Below, one piece after another: positions 25,030 through 33,855 of a stretch of 64,000 bases of DNA. The notes beneath the pieces are model-generated. The model saw only the letters and a list, made by a program, of their open reading frames with translations. It was not told the origin of the DNA and searched no databases. Within the stretch, counting starts at the first letter, position 1, and each line of letters begins with the position of its first letter. The DNA lies in NCBI RefSeq assembly GCF_000383975.1, contig NZ_KB913017.1, forward strand, positions 1,469,105 to 1,533,104. Direction: 5' to 3'. Origin of the DNA: Natronorubrum tibetense GA33 (lineage in GTDB: Archaea; Halobacteriota; Halobacteria; Halobacteriales; Natrialbaceae). The position numbers were made by a program, and so were the translations under genes.

Positions 25030-27405
25030 CTACTCGAGTCGGTCCCGAAACCGCTCGAGTCCCATCCCGAGCATATCCGGGCTGACGGGCTGGAACTCGC
25101 CGTCGTCGGGCAGATACGGCCGAACGGAATCCCAGCTATCGCGAGCGTAGCGCTCGTCGAGGAGGACACGAACGCCGACGTCCTCGGGACTGCGAATGAC
25201 GCGGCCGATCGCCTGTCGAGCCTTCCTGACGGCCGGGATCGTCAGCGCGTACGTAAAGCCGTCCCCGAACTCGTCGTCGTAGGCCCGGCGAACCGCCTTC
25301 GTGCGCGGACTCGAGGTGTTGACGATGGGAACGCCACAGACGACGGCCGCGGAGAGGCGGTCGCCGCTGTAGTCGACGCCCTCGGTCAAGGTGCCTCGGA
25401 GACTCGTAACGAGGACCTTCCCTCCACCGTCGAAGAACTCGTTTTTGAGCGACTGAGTGGTTTCGTCGTCGCTCGCCGCGTCTAACAGGACAGGTTTTCC
25501 GAGACGGTCCTCGAGTTCGCTCGCGATCCAGTCGGCCTCGGCGTAGCTTGGCATGCCGACGAGAACGTTGCCGGACAGGCGGGCGACCTTCGTGACTGCG
25601 TCGACGTACTGCCGGCGGGTGGGGTTGTCGTCCCCCGGCCGGCCGCGGTTGTCGTAGGTGTACTTCGATGCGGCGACCGCGAAGCTCTCCCGGTTTTCGG
25701 CGGGAAAGTGCAGTCCGTAGCGCCGTTCGACGACGGGGCGCTCCTCCTCCCGCTCGAGGTAGTCCAGTCCCGTCACTTCGGTGAACGCGTCCATCGGCTC
25801 CAGCGTCGCGCTCATGAGGATGCCGCCGCCGAAGGCAGCGAGTCGGTCGCCGATGGCGTCGCTGGGCACGCAGTTGTGCAGGGCGAGTCTGGCGTTGTAG
25901 GCTCGCCGCCAGGAGTCGGCGGGTTCGGTGTCGTCCCAGGTGCGCTCGAGTTCGATCTCCCGGAAGTAGTCGGTGTGATTACAGCGGTACCACTCGCCGA
26001 GGACACGGCCGACGGCAGGGGCCGCGCGGGTTCGATCCTCGTCTTCGGCCTCGTTCAGGATTCGCTCGACGACGGCCCCGACGGAGTCGGCTCGAACCCA
26101 GTCGGCGTCGCCGTAGCCGGCGTCTCTCGCCCACTCGGTCAGCTCGTCCTCGGCCGGTTCAGCGGGGTCGCGAAGCGGAATTTCCTCGTCGTGGAGGTCG
26201 TGGGGATCCGACTCCCACCCCCTGTGGTTCCGGTCGAGATAGGCCGTCACTCGACGGTCGAGTTCGCTCCGGAGGTCCCGGACGAACTCGAGGGTGCGAT
26301 TCAGTTCCTCGAAGGTGACGTCGCTATCTTCGAGTTCGGCCCGCACGAGGTCGGCGTCGGCGGTTTTCGAGCCACCCTGTGCGTTTCGCCCCTCGCGTTC
26401 GAATTTGATCGGCTGGATCACACGCGAGAGTTCGGTTTCGGCGTCGCGCAGGAACGTATCGCTGATGCCGTCGCTGACGAGATCGCGCACGCGCGGCTCC
26501 AGCATGTGGGCCTCGTCACAGACGACAAACGTCGAGTCGTCGAGCAGCGCGCCGGTAAAGGAGCCAGTCGTACGGGGGTCGAACGCGTGGTAGTAGTTTC
26601 CGAGAACGACTTCGGCATGGCCCAGTACGGCTCCCATCACCGAGTGGGGACAGGTGCCGTGGGCGACCGACCGCGCGACGAGGTCCTCGGGCGTGATCAT
26701 CCCCGCCTCGGTGAAATCGTAGGGGACGGCTTCGACCGCGTCGCCGTCGCTGCCTTCCTCGGGGAGGTCCTCGAGGTACTGCGCGTAGAACGGACAGTAC
26801 TCGGTTTCGGCGCCGACAGGACCGCCCTCGCCATACTCGGGGAGGTCGGGTGCATACGGCGTCGGTTCGCCGGCCGTCTCGAGGAAACGGCTGCTGGTCC
26901 CACCCTGACTGCCGCTATCGGCTAACCCGATCTGCTGGCTGCGGGCGCGTGCCGCGAGGTTCTGGGCGGTCGTTTCGCCGGCCTCGCCGGTGAGGTCCCG
27001 GGTTCGGTCCCGCAAGGTCTCACAGCGATCGTAGACGTTGCCATCGTCGATCCCCGCCGCACCCTCGCGGTTGTACGGACAAACATCGGCCTTTCCGACC
27101 AGTGTGAGTCCCGAAATCGGGTTCCAGTCGGCGGGCAGGTTCTCGTTGATCGTCTCGAGATCGGCTTCGAACTGGCGCAGTTGCTGTTTGACGCTCGTGA
27201 GAACGAAGACGCGCTCGTAGTCGCTGTCGGGATCGCGAACCAGGTCGATCCCGGCGGTGAGCGCGATCATCGTCTTCCCCGTACCACAGGCTCCCTCGAT
27301 GACGGTGTAGCCGTCGTCTCGAGCGGTGTCGATGGTGGTCTCGATACCGTCGACCTGCTCGTCGTAGGGCTGTCTGTGGCCGAAGATCGATCGCCAGTCC
27401 GTCAT
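25030..27405 (-). CDS. XPD/DinG-type ATP-dependent DNA helicase
   Basis: A 791-residue superfamily 2 helicase of the DEAD_2 class. Walker A is EGACGTGKT (38-45), Walker B the DEAH box at about 297-300, followed by SATLEPMDAF, LVGMPSYAEAD and the C-terminal motif VTSLRGTLTEGVDYSGDRL...QAIGRVIRS of motif VI. Four cysteines (109, 128, 204, 252) sit where XPD-family enzymes bind a 4Fe-4S cluster. It should unwind DNA 5' to 3' in repair or recombination. Whether it equals archaeal XPD or a DinG-like paralogue cannot be decided from this alone. Confidence 0.9.
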   Translation of the reverse strand: MTDWRSIFGHRQPYDEQVDGIETTIDTARDDGYTVIEGACGTGKTMIALTAGIDLVRDPDSDYERVFVLTSVKQQLRQFEADLETINENLPADWNPISGLTLVGKADVCPYNREGAAGIDDGNVYDRCETLRDRTRDLTGEAGETTAQNLAARARSQQIGLADSGSQGGTSSRFLETAGEPTPYAPDLPEYGEGGPVGAETEYCPFYAQYLEDLPEEGSDGDAVEAVPYDFTEAGMITPEDLVARSVAHGTCPHSVMGAVLGHAEVVLGNYYHAFDPRTTGSFTGALLDDSTFVVCDEAHMLEPRVRDLVSDGISDTFLRDAETELSRVIQPIKFEREGRNAQGGSKTADADLVRAELEDSDVTFEELNRTLEFVRDLRSELDRRVTAYLDRNHRGWESDPHDLHDEEIPLRDPAEPAEDELTEWARDAGYGDADWVRADSVGAVVERILNEAEDEDRTRAAPAVGRVLGEWYRCNHTDYFREIELERTWDDTEPADSWRRAYNARLALHNCVPSDAIGDRLAAFGGGILMSATLEPMDAFTEVTGLDYLEREEERPVVERRYGLHFPAENRESFAVAASKYTYDNRGRPGDDNPTRRQYVDAVTKVARLSGNVLVGMPSYAEADWIASELEDRLGKPVLLDAASDDETTQSLKNEFFDGGGKVLVTSLRGTLTEGVDYSGDRLSAAVVCGVPIVNTSSPRTKAVRRAYDDEFGDGFTYALTIPAVRKARQAIGRVIRSPEDVGVRVLLDERYARDSWDSVRPYLPDDGEFQPVSPDMLGMGLERFRDRLE

Positions 27406-27512
27406 GCTTTCCGTACTCCGCAGCGGTCGTGCATATCCTTGACGGACTGTGGCCGCGCCATTACTGATAAACTCCAGGACAGTCCGGCGGCCGGACGTTG
27501 CCAGCGTGCTTC

Positions 27513-27518
27513 TTTAAG
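27513..27518 (+). promoter_or_regulatory. TATA element of the beta-sheet protein gene
   Basis: TTTAAG lies 24-29 nt before the ATG at 27542, consistent with a leaderless message, and supports that ATG over an alternative upstream GTG. Confidence 0.5.
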
Positions 27519-27541
27519 TGTCCGAGACCCTAGTATCACCT

Positions 27542-27781
27542 ATGAAAGTCCCCCGCTCCCTCAAGAACGTCGACCGAGACGACATTGTCGTCCGTACCTT
27601 CGAGTACGACGACGGCAGCGTTATTGCGGTCGATTTCGGCAACGCGGCCGCGGATATCTCGATGGATATCTTCGGCTCGACGGCCATCATCGTCGCCGAC
27701 GGCGAGCAGTACGAGTTCGAACTGCCGCCGGAAGCCAGCGACGTCTCGGCACAGAACGGCATCTTGACAATCAAAGAATAA
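27542..27781 (+). CDS. Small beta-rich protein, Hsp20-like pattern
   Basis: A 79-residue protein, MKVPRSLKNVDRDDIVVRTFEYDDGSVIAVDFG..., ending QNGILTIKE. The end resembles the last strand of Hsp20/alpha-crystallin domains (DGILTI) and the body could be a short version of that fold. I think of a DUF7127-like haloarchaeal family, unverified. A chaperone role would be inference. It stands alone between the divergent helicase and the DUF1684 gene. Confidence 0.72.
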   Translation: MKVPRSLKNVDRDDIVVRTFEYDDGSVIAVDFGNAAADISMDIFGSTAIIVADGEQYEFELPPEASDVSAQNGILTIKE

Positions 27782-27938
27782 CGGTCCGGTTCCAACTGCC
27801 GACGGCGACCGACGCGCAACGCGATCCGTTCGACGCCGCTCAGTTTTTTCGCCTGTCCGAAACCCGAACCGGATTCGACGGCTCGCGACGGGCGGGCGGA
27901 AACGCAACGCCTTCCCCGTTCGGTCGACTACGCTCGCT

Positions 27939-28514
27939 ATGAGCGACGCTATCGACATCGAGCGCTGGCGCGAGGAACTCGAGTCGAAACGGACCGAAAA
28001 AGACGACTTCTTCGCAGAGCACCCCCAGTCCCCGATTCCACCCGAGGAGCGCGACGGGTTCGACGGGCTGGAGTACTTCGACCCGGACCCGACCTACCGC
28101 GTGACCGCCACCGTCGAGCGCCACGACGATCCCGAAGTGGTCCTGATGGACACGACCGCTGGCCGGGAGATGCGGTATCTTCGCGTGGCGACCCTCGATT
28201 TCGAACTAAATCGGGACGACGAAGATCTCGCGGACGGCAGCTACGAACTCGCGGCCTACCAACTCGAGAGTCCGAACGAGGAGCCGCTTTTCGTCCCGTT
28301 CCGGGACAAAACGACCGGCCAGCAGAGCTACGACGGCGGCCGGTACATGGAACTGGCGCCGGATCGGGACCTCGATTCGGGCGACGAACTCGTCGTCGAC
28401 TTCAACCTCGCGTACACGCCGTTCTGTGCCTACAGCGAGACGTTCGACTGTCCGCTCCCGCCGGAAGAAAACTGGCTCGAGATCACGATTCCCGCAGGCG
28501 AACGGTTCGAGTAG
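27939..28514 (+). CDS. DUF1684-family protein
   Basis: A 191-residue protein. RWREELESKRTEKDDFFAEHPQSPIPPEER at the N-terminus, FVPFRDKTTGQQSYDGGRYMEL in the middle, and VDFNLAYTPFCAYSETFDCPLPPEENWLEI near the end are the hallmarks of DUF1684. The family is broad in bacteria and haloarchaea and uncharacterised; the conserved cysteines and Y-N-P-C pattern suggest a small enzyme or metal-binding role. No signal peptide is present here, unlike some bacterial homologues. Confidence 0.9.
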   Translation: MSDAIDIERWREELESKRTEKDDFFAEHPQSPIPPEERDGFDGLEYFDPDPTYRVTATVERHDDPEVVLMDTTAGREMRYLRVATLDFELNRDDEDLADGSYELAAYQLESPNEEPLFVPFRDKTTGQQSYDGGRYMELAPDRDLDSGDELVVDFNLAYTPFCAYSETFDCPLPPEENWLEITIPAGERFE

Positions 28515-28668
28515 CCAAACGAGTTCGGATCGGTGACGGGGGTGAGGGGTGGGTGGCTTCGAGTCGAGCTACAGCCGCAAAATCGCCCGACAAGGGTGCG
28601 ACTCGAGTCGAAGCGAGGTGGTTGTGAGACGGCAGGGTCGTCGAGTGGAAACCGGGCGTCTGCGAAAA

Positions 28669-29349
28669 TCAGGGTGCGACACCGACCGTCAGCAGGGTTC
28701 CGAACTCGCGGTAGCGTTCGACCATCGCCTCGCGGCGCTCCCAGTTGTCGGTCGGGAACTCGTCGGCATCCGGAATCGTCGTCTCGCGGTCGGGAACGTT
28801 GTCCTGTTCGGCAACGTAGAGACCCGCCTCGCGGAAGGCCTCGCGGTACTCTCGGCGATTCCAGCGGGTCATTTCGATCGAGATCCGCTCCTGCCACTCG
28901 TGGGAGTGGACGTTTTCCTCGTAGTAGTTGACCGCACAGTAGAACGTGCCACCGGGACGGAGGATTCGGGCGATTTCCTCTAAGGTGTGGTGTGGATCGG
29001 CGGCGTAGTAGAACGCCTCCATGCTCCAGACGTGGTCGACCGAGTCGTCGGCCAACGGAAGCGAATCGAAGTCGCCAACTAAAAAGCCGACCTGCGGGTC
29101 GTCGGTGTAGCTCGCCGCGTTGTGCGCCATCTCGGGCGAGCCGTCGAGTCCGTAGACGCGGCCCGCGTCGTTGGTATCCCGCAATGCACGGCCCGCGTAG
29201 CCGCTGCCACAGCCGAGATCGAGCACGGTGTCGCCCGACTCGACCGGCATGCGTGCAAGCGCGTGCTTCGCGGTGTGCCAGTGGCGATCTTCCATCCCTC
29301 GGTCGCGGCCGCTCGCCGCCCAGTCGTCGAACTCTTCGCGTACGCTCAT
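28669..29349 (-). CDS. SAM-dependent methyltransferase
   Basis: A 226-residue class I methyltransferase starting MSVREEFDDWAASGRDRGME at 29349. Motif I is DTVLDLGCGSGYAGRAL, the acidic ribose-binding loop VYGLDGSPEM, motif II VGDFDSLPLADDSVDHVWSMEAFYY and motif III ILRPGGTFYCAV. A C-terminal segment of about 65 residues, YYEENVHSHEWQERISIEMTRWNRREY, is likely substrate-binding. Substrate unknown. The iron-box-like palindrome at 29440-29455 lies 91 nt upstream, so iron control is possible but unproven. Confidence 0.9.
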   Translation of the reverse strand: MSVREEFDDWAASGRDRGMEDRHWHTAKHALARMPVESGDTVLDLGCGSGYAGRALRDTNDAGRVYGLDGSPEMAHNAASYTDDPQVGFLVGDFDSLPLADDSVDHVWSMEAFYYAADPHHTLEEIARILRPGGTFYCAVNYYEENVHSHEWQERISIEMTRWNRREYREAFREAGLYVAEQDNVPDRETTIPDADEFPTDNWERREAMVERYREFGTLLTVGVAP

Positions 29350-29439
29350 ACGCACAACGTGGCGCTCGGGTGCCAAAATGCGTTCGACTCGAGCCACGCG
29401 ACGGCTCAGCTCACGAACGGAGGAATCATCGACAGACTC

Positions 29440-29455
29440 TTTAGGTAGGCCTAAA
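29440..29455. promoter_or_regulatory. DtxR-like iron box 1
   Basis: TTTAGG-TAGG-CCTAAA, a perfect 6-4-6 inverted repeat that resembles the TTAGG-CCTAA core of DtxR/IdeR-family sites. It is placed between the methyltransferase and iron-binding protein genes. Confidence 0.65.
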
Positions 29456-29473
29456 AAAGTGTGAACGGAGAGG

Positions 29474-29489
29474 TTTAGGTTGGCCGAAA
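29474..29489. promoter_or_regulatory. DtxR-like iron box 2
   Basis: TTTAGG-TTGG-CCGAAA, the same 6-4-6 pattern with one mismatched base in the right arm, 18 nt after box 1. Confidence 0.5.
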
Positions 29490-29570
29490 CTCCGTGGGCA
29501 TCGGACGAAGGCCGAAAAACAGCTCCCGCTAGCACATTTTTTCGTGCAGAATCTCCAGAATAATCGGAAG

Positions 29571-29597
29571 CTATATGTGTTTTAGGCCGACCTAAAA
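29571..29597 (+). promoter_or_regulatory. TATA box and DtxR-like iron box 3
   Basis: The TATA element CTATATG (29571-29577) is followed by TTTTAGG-CCGA-CCTAAAA (29580-29597), a perfect 7-4-7 inverted repeat. It lies between TATA and the ATG at 29604, so a bound repressor would cover the transcription start. The 30-nt distance from TATA to ATG implies a leaderless message and supports the 29604 start. Confidence 0.75.
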
Positions 29598-29603
29598 CTA
29601 GAT

Positions 29604-30773
29604 ATGCAACAGCACAACGGCACGCCAACGCACCGAACCGCAATGGACCGACGACGATTCCTCGCGACGGCAAGCGTCTCTGCAGCCGGCATCGCGGGAC
29701 TTGCGGGCTGTCTCGGCAACGATTTCGACGATACACCCCTCGTCGAGACCGATCCGATGGAAGAACCGCTCGGCTCGTCGGTTGCCAGCTGGGACGACCT
29801 CGGCGATCTCGAGGGGGAGATCACCATCTACTCCGGTCGAACTCCCGATCAGATCTCCGCAGTGTTCGAGGCGCTCGAGGAGGAGTACGACGATTTCACC
29901 GTCAGCGTTGATTGGGACGATAATGACACCCAGGTCAACCAGATTCTCGAAGAAGAAACGCATCCAGCAGACCTGATGTACTCGCAGGACCCGGGTGCAC
30001 TGAACGAACTCTACAACAACGACGTGCTTCAGGAACTCCCGGAGGACATCCTCGAGGCAGTCCCCAGCAGCTACCAGCACAACGAGGGGTACTGGACCGG
30101 CATTACTGGCCGAACACGCTCGATTCAGTACAACGAGGACCGGTTAGACGAAACGGAGTTCGACGACTGGGAGGACCTGCCGACGGACATCATGGAGTAC
30201 GCGACTGACGAGCGCTTCGAGGGAATCATCTCAACGCGACCCAACTCCGGGACGTTCCGCGGATTCATTCAGGCGATGGTAGAACTCGAGGGCGAGGAGG
30301 AAACACGCGAGTGGGTTCGAGCGATGGCCGAAGAGCAGGACGCACAGGTCTTCGAAGGCGGTTCCGATCAGGCCAACGCCGTCAATCAGGGCGGCGACGA
30401 CGATCCGATCGTCGGACTCGGCAACAGCTACTACGCCGCACGAATCCTCGACGAGGACGACGACGCACCGATCAGAACGACATTCACGGAGAACGACGCC
30501 GGCTGTCTGTTCAGCGTCGCCGGTGTGGGCGTCCTGAACGAAGTCAACGACGCCGAACTCGTCGCCGAGTTCGTCCGTCACCTGCTGGCCGAGGAGGGAC
30601 AGGAACTCATGATGGAGGACAACGGCGAGTATCCTGTCATCGAAGGCGTCGAGTACGTCGGCCAACTCCCCAACCTCGAGGACATCAATCCACCGGAGTT
30701 CGATCTCAGTGGGTTCGACATGGATCTCCAGGAAGCAGGGGATCTCATCGACGAAGAAGGATTGGGCGTTTAA
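29604..30773 (+). CDS. Iron(III) ABC transporter substrate-binding lipoprotein
   Basis: A 389-residue exported protein: a twin-arginine-like signal (MDRRRFLATASVSAAGIAGL), lipobox LAGC, then a class of binding protein seen for ferric iron: GEITIYSGRTPDQISAVFEALEEEY, VDWDDNDTQVNQILEEE, PADLMYSQDPGALNEL, VPSSYQHNEGYWTGITGRTRSIQYNED and SYYAARILDED. It captures Fe3+ or a complex at the cell surface for the permease encoded next. The promoter layout shows likely iron control. The first ATG at 29604 is preferred, giving a 13-residue extension before the signal. Confidence 0.87.
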   Translation: MQQHNGTPTHRTAMDRRRFLATASVSAAGIAGLAGCLGNDFDDTPLVETDPMEEPLGSSVASWDDLGDLEGEITIYSGRTPDQISAVFEALEEEYDDFTVSVDWDDNDTQVNQILEEETHPADLMYSQDPGALNELYNNDVLQELPEDILEAVPSSYQHNEGYWTGITGRTRSIQYNEDRLDETEFDDWEDLPTDIMEYATDERFEGIISTRPNSGTFRGFIQAMVELEGEEETREWVRAMAEEQDAQVFEGGSDQANAVNQGGDDDPIVGLGNSYYAARILDEDDDAPIRTTFTENDAGCLFSVAGVGVLNEVNDAELVAEFVRHLLAEEGQELMMEDNGEYPVIEGVEYVGQLPNLEDINPPEFDLSGFDMDLQEAGDLIDEEGLGV

Positions 30774-31026
30774 AACGGCGGACAATCGCCGTACGACAAT
30801 ACCGAAACGGTCTCGCGTTCCCGACTACCCACCGCACCCGACGTATCCGTTCGGGTAGGAGCGTTTGCTCGCGGTGGTCCTCCAATCGCAGTAGATCCCG
30901 ATACGTGAACTGTCTCGGTCTGCTCCGTCTGTAGGCTCCGCTGGACCGGTTCGGAGGATTTAGGTGAACCTAACTCCAAGCGACTGATCAGATTCGCGAT
31001 TCCGCCGGTCGAGTCGAGCATCTATA
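30774..31026. other. Spacer between binding protein and permease
   Basis: 253 nt with no gene. Its only supported element is the iron-box-like palindrome at 30959-30974, which suggests a second regulated promoter for the permease gene. Confidence 0.5.
30959..30974. promoter_or_regulatory. DtxR-like iron box 4
   Basis: TTTAGG-TGAA-CCTAAC, a 6-4-6 palindrome with one end mismatch, 53 nt before the permease start. It has the same architecture as boxes 1-3. Confidence 0.6.
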
Positions 31027-32646
31027 ATGAAATCACTCACGAACTATCTCGATCTCTCACGGCAGCTCGCGGTGATTCGCAAACGGGTCCTCGAGACGGA
31101 TCGCTCGAGCGCCGCCCTGGCGATTTCGAGTGCCATCGTCGCCCTGCTGGTCATCTCACCGATGCTGTGGCTGCTCCTGCGAGCGACGGAAGTCGAACCG
31201 TCGCGTGCGTACAGCCTCATTGTCTCCGGTCGCACGGCGTGGGTTACGATCAACAGCATCGTCTTGATGGCCCTCGTCACGCTGTTTTCGATCGTTCTCG
31301 GCGTCCCGCTCGCCGTCCTGACGACGCGGACCGATCTCCCCTACCCGCGGTTCTGGACCGTCGTCGCCGCGCTCCCGCTCGTGATCCCGAGTTACATCGG
31401 CGCGATCGCGTTCGTCGGGATGTTCGGCTCGGGCGGCGAAGTCGACACGCTCTTCGGAACGACGCTTCCCGCCGTCGACGGCCTCTCCGGGGCGATCTTC
31501 ATCATCACTCTCTACACGTATCCGTACGTGTTTCTCACGGCTCGAGCGGCGTTGCTCTCGATGGACAGTTCGATCGTCGACGCCGCGCGCACGTTGAACG
31601 CCGGTCCGCTGGAAGCGTTCCGACGAGTCACGTTTCCACAGATCAGGCCCGGAATCGCCGCCGGGGCATTGCTCGCCGGTCTCTACGCAATCTCGGACTT
31701 CGGAACACCGGCGTTCATGGGCGCGAACGTCTTCACGAGCCGGATCTACTGGGAAACCACCGGCTTCGGACGCGAGTACGCCGCGTTGCTCGCACTGCAG
31801 TTAGTCGCGATCGTCGCCATCGTCCTCGTCATCGAAGCGGGCATCGGACGCGACGAAGACACCACGGGTGGCGGCGGAGAAGGCAGTACGATTCGACTCG
31901 GCTACTGGAAGTGGCCCGCGATGGGGTTCGTCTCGCTACTCGGGGCACTCACGCTCGTCGTCCCCGTCGCGATCTTTACGCGGTGGCTGCTCTACAGCGA
32001 AGGGGACCGGATCCCGGCCTACGAGTTCCAGTGGGAGTTCGCGTACAACTCGGTCCATCTCGCACTCCTCGCGGCACTGGTCGCGTGCGCGTTCGCCCTG
32101 CCGGTCGCGTACTACTCCGGGCGGTCGAACTCCCTCGTGTCGCGGATCCTCGAGCGGGCGACCTACGTCGGCTTCGCCGTTCCGGGCGTCGTCATCGGAC
32201 TCGCACTCGTGTTTATGGGCAACAGACTCGTCCCATCGCTGTACAGACAGGGCATCTGGCTGCTCGTCTTCGCTTACGTCGTTCGGTTCCTCCCGCAGGT
32301 TGTCGGCACCGTTCGGTCGTCCGTGCTGCAGGTCGACGACAAGACGATCGAGGCCGCCCGGACGCTCAACGCCGGCCCGCTCGAGGCGTTCCGGCGCGTG
32401 ACGTTGCCGCTGATCATGCCCGGCGTAATCGCCGGCGGCGTCCTCGTGTTCCTGACGACGATGAAAGAGCTCCCGGTCACGCTGATGCTCAGACCGATCG
32501 GCATGGAGACGCTCGTCAGCATCATCTGGAACGCACAGGACGCCATCGCCTACCGGTACGCGGCGATCCCGTCGCTCCTGCTCATCTTCATCTCCGGACT
32601 CTCGATGCTGATATTGCTCCGACAGGAAGGGAACAACGTCGGCTAA
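31027..32646 (+). CDS. Iron ABC transporter permease, fused double domain
   Basis: A 539-residue membrane protein with about twelve helices, formed by two binding-protein-dependent permease domains. Each carries the EAA loop that docks an ATPase: ARTLNAGPLEAFRRVTFPQI in the first half and ARTLNAGPLEAFRRVTLPLI in the second, nearly identical. The order is typical for FbpB-type iron permeases. An ATPase gene is not adjacent, so energy must come from an ATPase encoded elsewhere. The gene follows the binding protein by 253 nt with its own iron-box-like element. Confidence 0.9.
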   Translation: MKSLTNYLDLSRQLAVIRKRVLETDRSSAALAISSAIVALLVISPMLWLLLRATEVEPSRAYSLIVSGRTAWVTINSIVLMALVTLFSIVLGVPLAVLTTRTDLPYPRFWTVVAALPLVIPSYIGAIAFVGMFGSGGEVDTLFGTTLPAVDGLSGAIFIITLYTYPYVFLTARAALLSMDSSIVDAARTLNAGPLEAFRRVTFPQIRPGIAAGALLAGLYAISDFGTPAFMGANVFTSRIYWETTGFGREYAALLALQLVAIVAIVLVIEAGIGRDEDTTGGGGEGSTIRLGYWKWPAMGFVSLLGALTLVVPVAIFTRWLLYSEGDRIPAYEFQWEFAYNSVHLALLAALVACAFALPVAYYSGRSNSLVSRILERATYVGFAVPGVVIGLALVFMGNRLVPSLYRQGIWLLVFAYVVRFLPQVVGTVRSSVLQVDDKTIEAARTLNAGPLEAFRRVTLPLIMPGVIAGGVLVFLTTMKELPVTLMLRPIGMETLVSIIWNAQDAIAYRYAAIPSLLLIFISGLSMLILLRQEGNNVG

Positions 32647-32727
32647 GGACGGATCGGTCCGTTCGCGTGTTGGGTGTCTCATGACATCCGCACAATTAAG
32701 TCGGTGCCCGAAGTTATTCACGTCAAT

Positions 32728-33306
32728 ATGGACTATTCGCTTGCAATCGACGGGACGCCGGAGACGATATCAGGTGGGACGGGCGTACTCCTCCTCCACC
32801 CGAGCACGGGCGAAACGGACCGCATCGACACCGACTTCCTGAAAACCGACACCGACAATTTCCTCGTCATCTCCACTCGAACCACTGCCCGTGAGGTCAA
32901 ACAGAAACTCGAGTACTACGATGTCAACGAGGAGCGAGCCGAGATTCTCGACACGCTGAGCATCGAACGCGGCTACTCCCGTCGCTCTTCCGACAACGTA
33001 CACTACGTCGCCGCCCCCGACGACGTCGACGGCATCGTCGAACACATCGATGGCTTCCTCGAGGCCCACGACGGGAAGCTCCGCCTCAGTTTCGACTCCG
33101 TCACCGAACTCGCCTACTACGCCGGCGACGACGCCGCACTCGACGCCGTCGAGCGGATCCTGGAACTGCTCGAGAAACACGACGCCATCGGTCTCTTCCA
33201 CGTCTCGGAGGAACCCCACGACGTCTCCCTCGTCGACGACTTCCGCGCCCTGTTCGACGGCACCATCGATCTGGACGAGGACGGCAGCATCGAGAGCGAG
33301 TTCTAA
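32728..33306 (+). CDS. Conserved haloarchaeal protein, unknown function
   Basis: A 192-residue acidic protein, MDYSLAIDGTPETISGGTGVLLLHPSTGETDRIDTDF.... The layout of a strand, a loop with GGTGVLLLHPSTG, then repeated alpha-beta units (NFLVISTRTTAREVKQKLEYY, GKLRLSFDSVTELAYYAGDDA) resembles degenerate RecA/KaiC-like folds without a clear Walker A. I recall a DUF7090-like name, unverified. The ATG at 32728 is taken since AATTAAG sits about 30 nt upstream; a longer frame starts at 32674. Confidence 0.72.
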   Translation: MDYSLAIDGTPETISGGTGVLLLHPSTGETDRIDTDFLKTDTDNFLVISTRTTAREVKQKLEYYDVNEERAEILDTLSIERGYSRRSSDNVHYVAAPDDVDGIVEHIDGFLEAHDGKLRLSFDSVTELAYYAGDDAALDAVERILELLEKHDAIGLFHVSEEPHDVSLVDDFRALFDGTIDLDEDGSIESEF

Positions 33307-33414
33307 CTACTGGCCCCGGTTTTCGCTGCGAGTCAGTTGTGGATAGTGACGTCTCGAGTTCCCAACTCGTTTTTCCACAGTGACGCGCGCTGGCGGCGAG
33401 ACACGACCGGAGAG

Positions 33415-33745
33415 AGTGTCTCGAGATGCGAACGGCGAAGCCGTGAGCAGACGCACTCGAGCGTTGCGAGGGGGCGTCAGCGAAAGTGCGCGAGGTCTTC
33501 GTGAGTGGAACGAACGAAGTCGTTCGAGACGGCGAAGCCGTCTCGTGATGAGAAAAATCTCCGATTTTTCAGCAGCTCGTCAGAGCTTGCTCTGACGGGG
33601 GATGAGCGAACGACCGTAGGGAGTAAGCGTAGCGCGGAACCAACGGTTCCGCGGACCGTGCGAATAGTGCGAGACCGCAGGTCTCGCATACCGTGCGAAC
33701 GGCGGCAGCGCCGCCGTGAGCAGACGGGCGCGAAGCGCCCGTGAG
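33415..33745. repeat. Array of perfect hairpins, mostly 8-nt stems with 3-nt loops
   Basis: Nine inverted repeats with different sequences follow one another: CGGC-GAA-GCCG (33433-33443), CGAACGA/TCGTTCG (33511-33526), GAGACGGC-GAA-GCCGTCTC (33526-33544), GAAAAATC-TCC-GATTTTTC (33552-33570), GTCAGAGC-TT-GCTCTGAC (33579-33596), CGCGGAACC-AAC-GGTTCCGCG (33634-33654), GCGAGACC-GCA-GGTCTCGC (33669-33687), ACGGCGGC-AGC-GCCGCCGT (33699-33717) and ACGGGCGC-GAA-GCGCCCGT (33724-33742). Linkers GTGAGCAG and CGTGCGAA recur. The 33307-33855 interval holds no supported gene. Confidence 0.85.
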
Positions 33746-33855
33746 CAGAAATCGGCTGGGGAGGACGTGGAACTCATCGCTGCCTTTCGAGCAGTTACAC
33801 ATCGGTTCCCGTCAAATTCGAAACGAAAACCGTCAGATTCGAAGCGAAAAGTACG

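Noticed and set aside
25708-26925. 405-codon open frame on the plus strand
   Set aside because: Antisense to the helicase; no recognisable motif.
33415-33745. CRISPR array
   Set aside because: The units are palindromes of differing sequence without identical repeats or regular spacers, and no cas gene is near.
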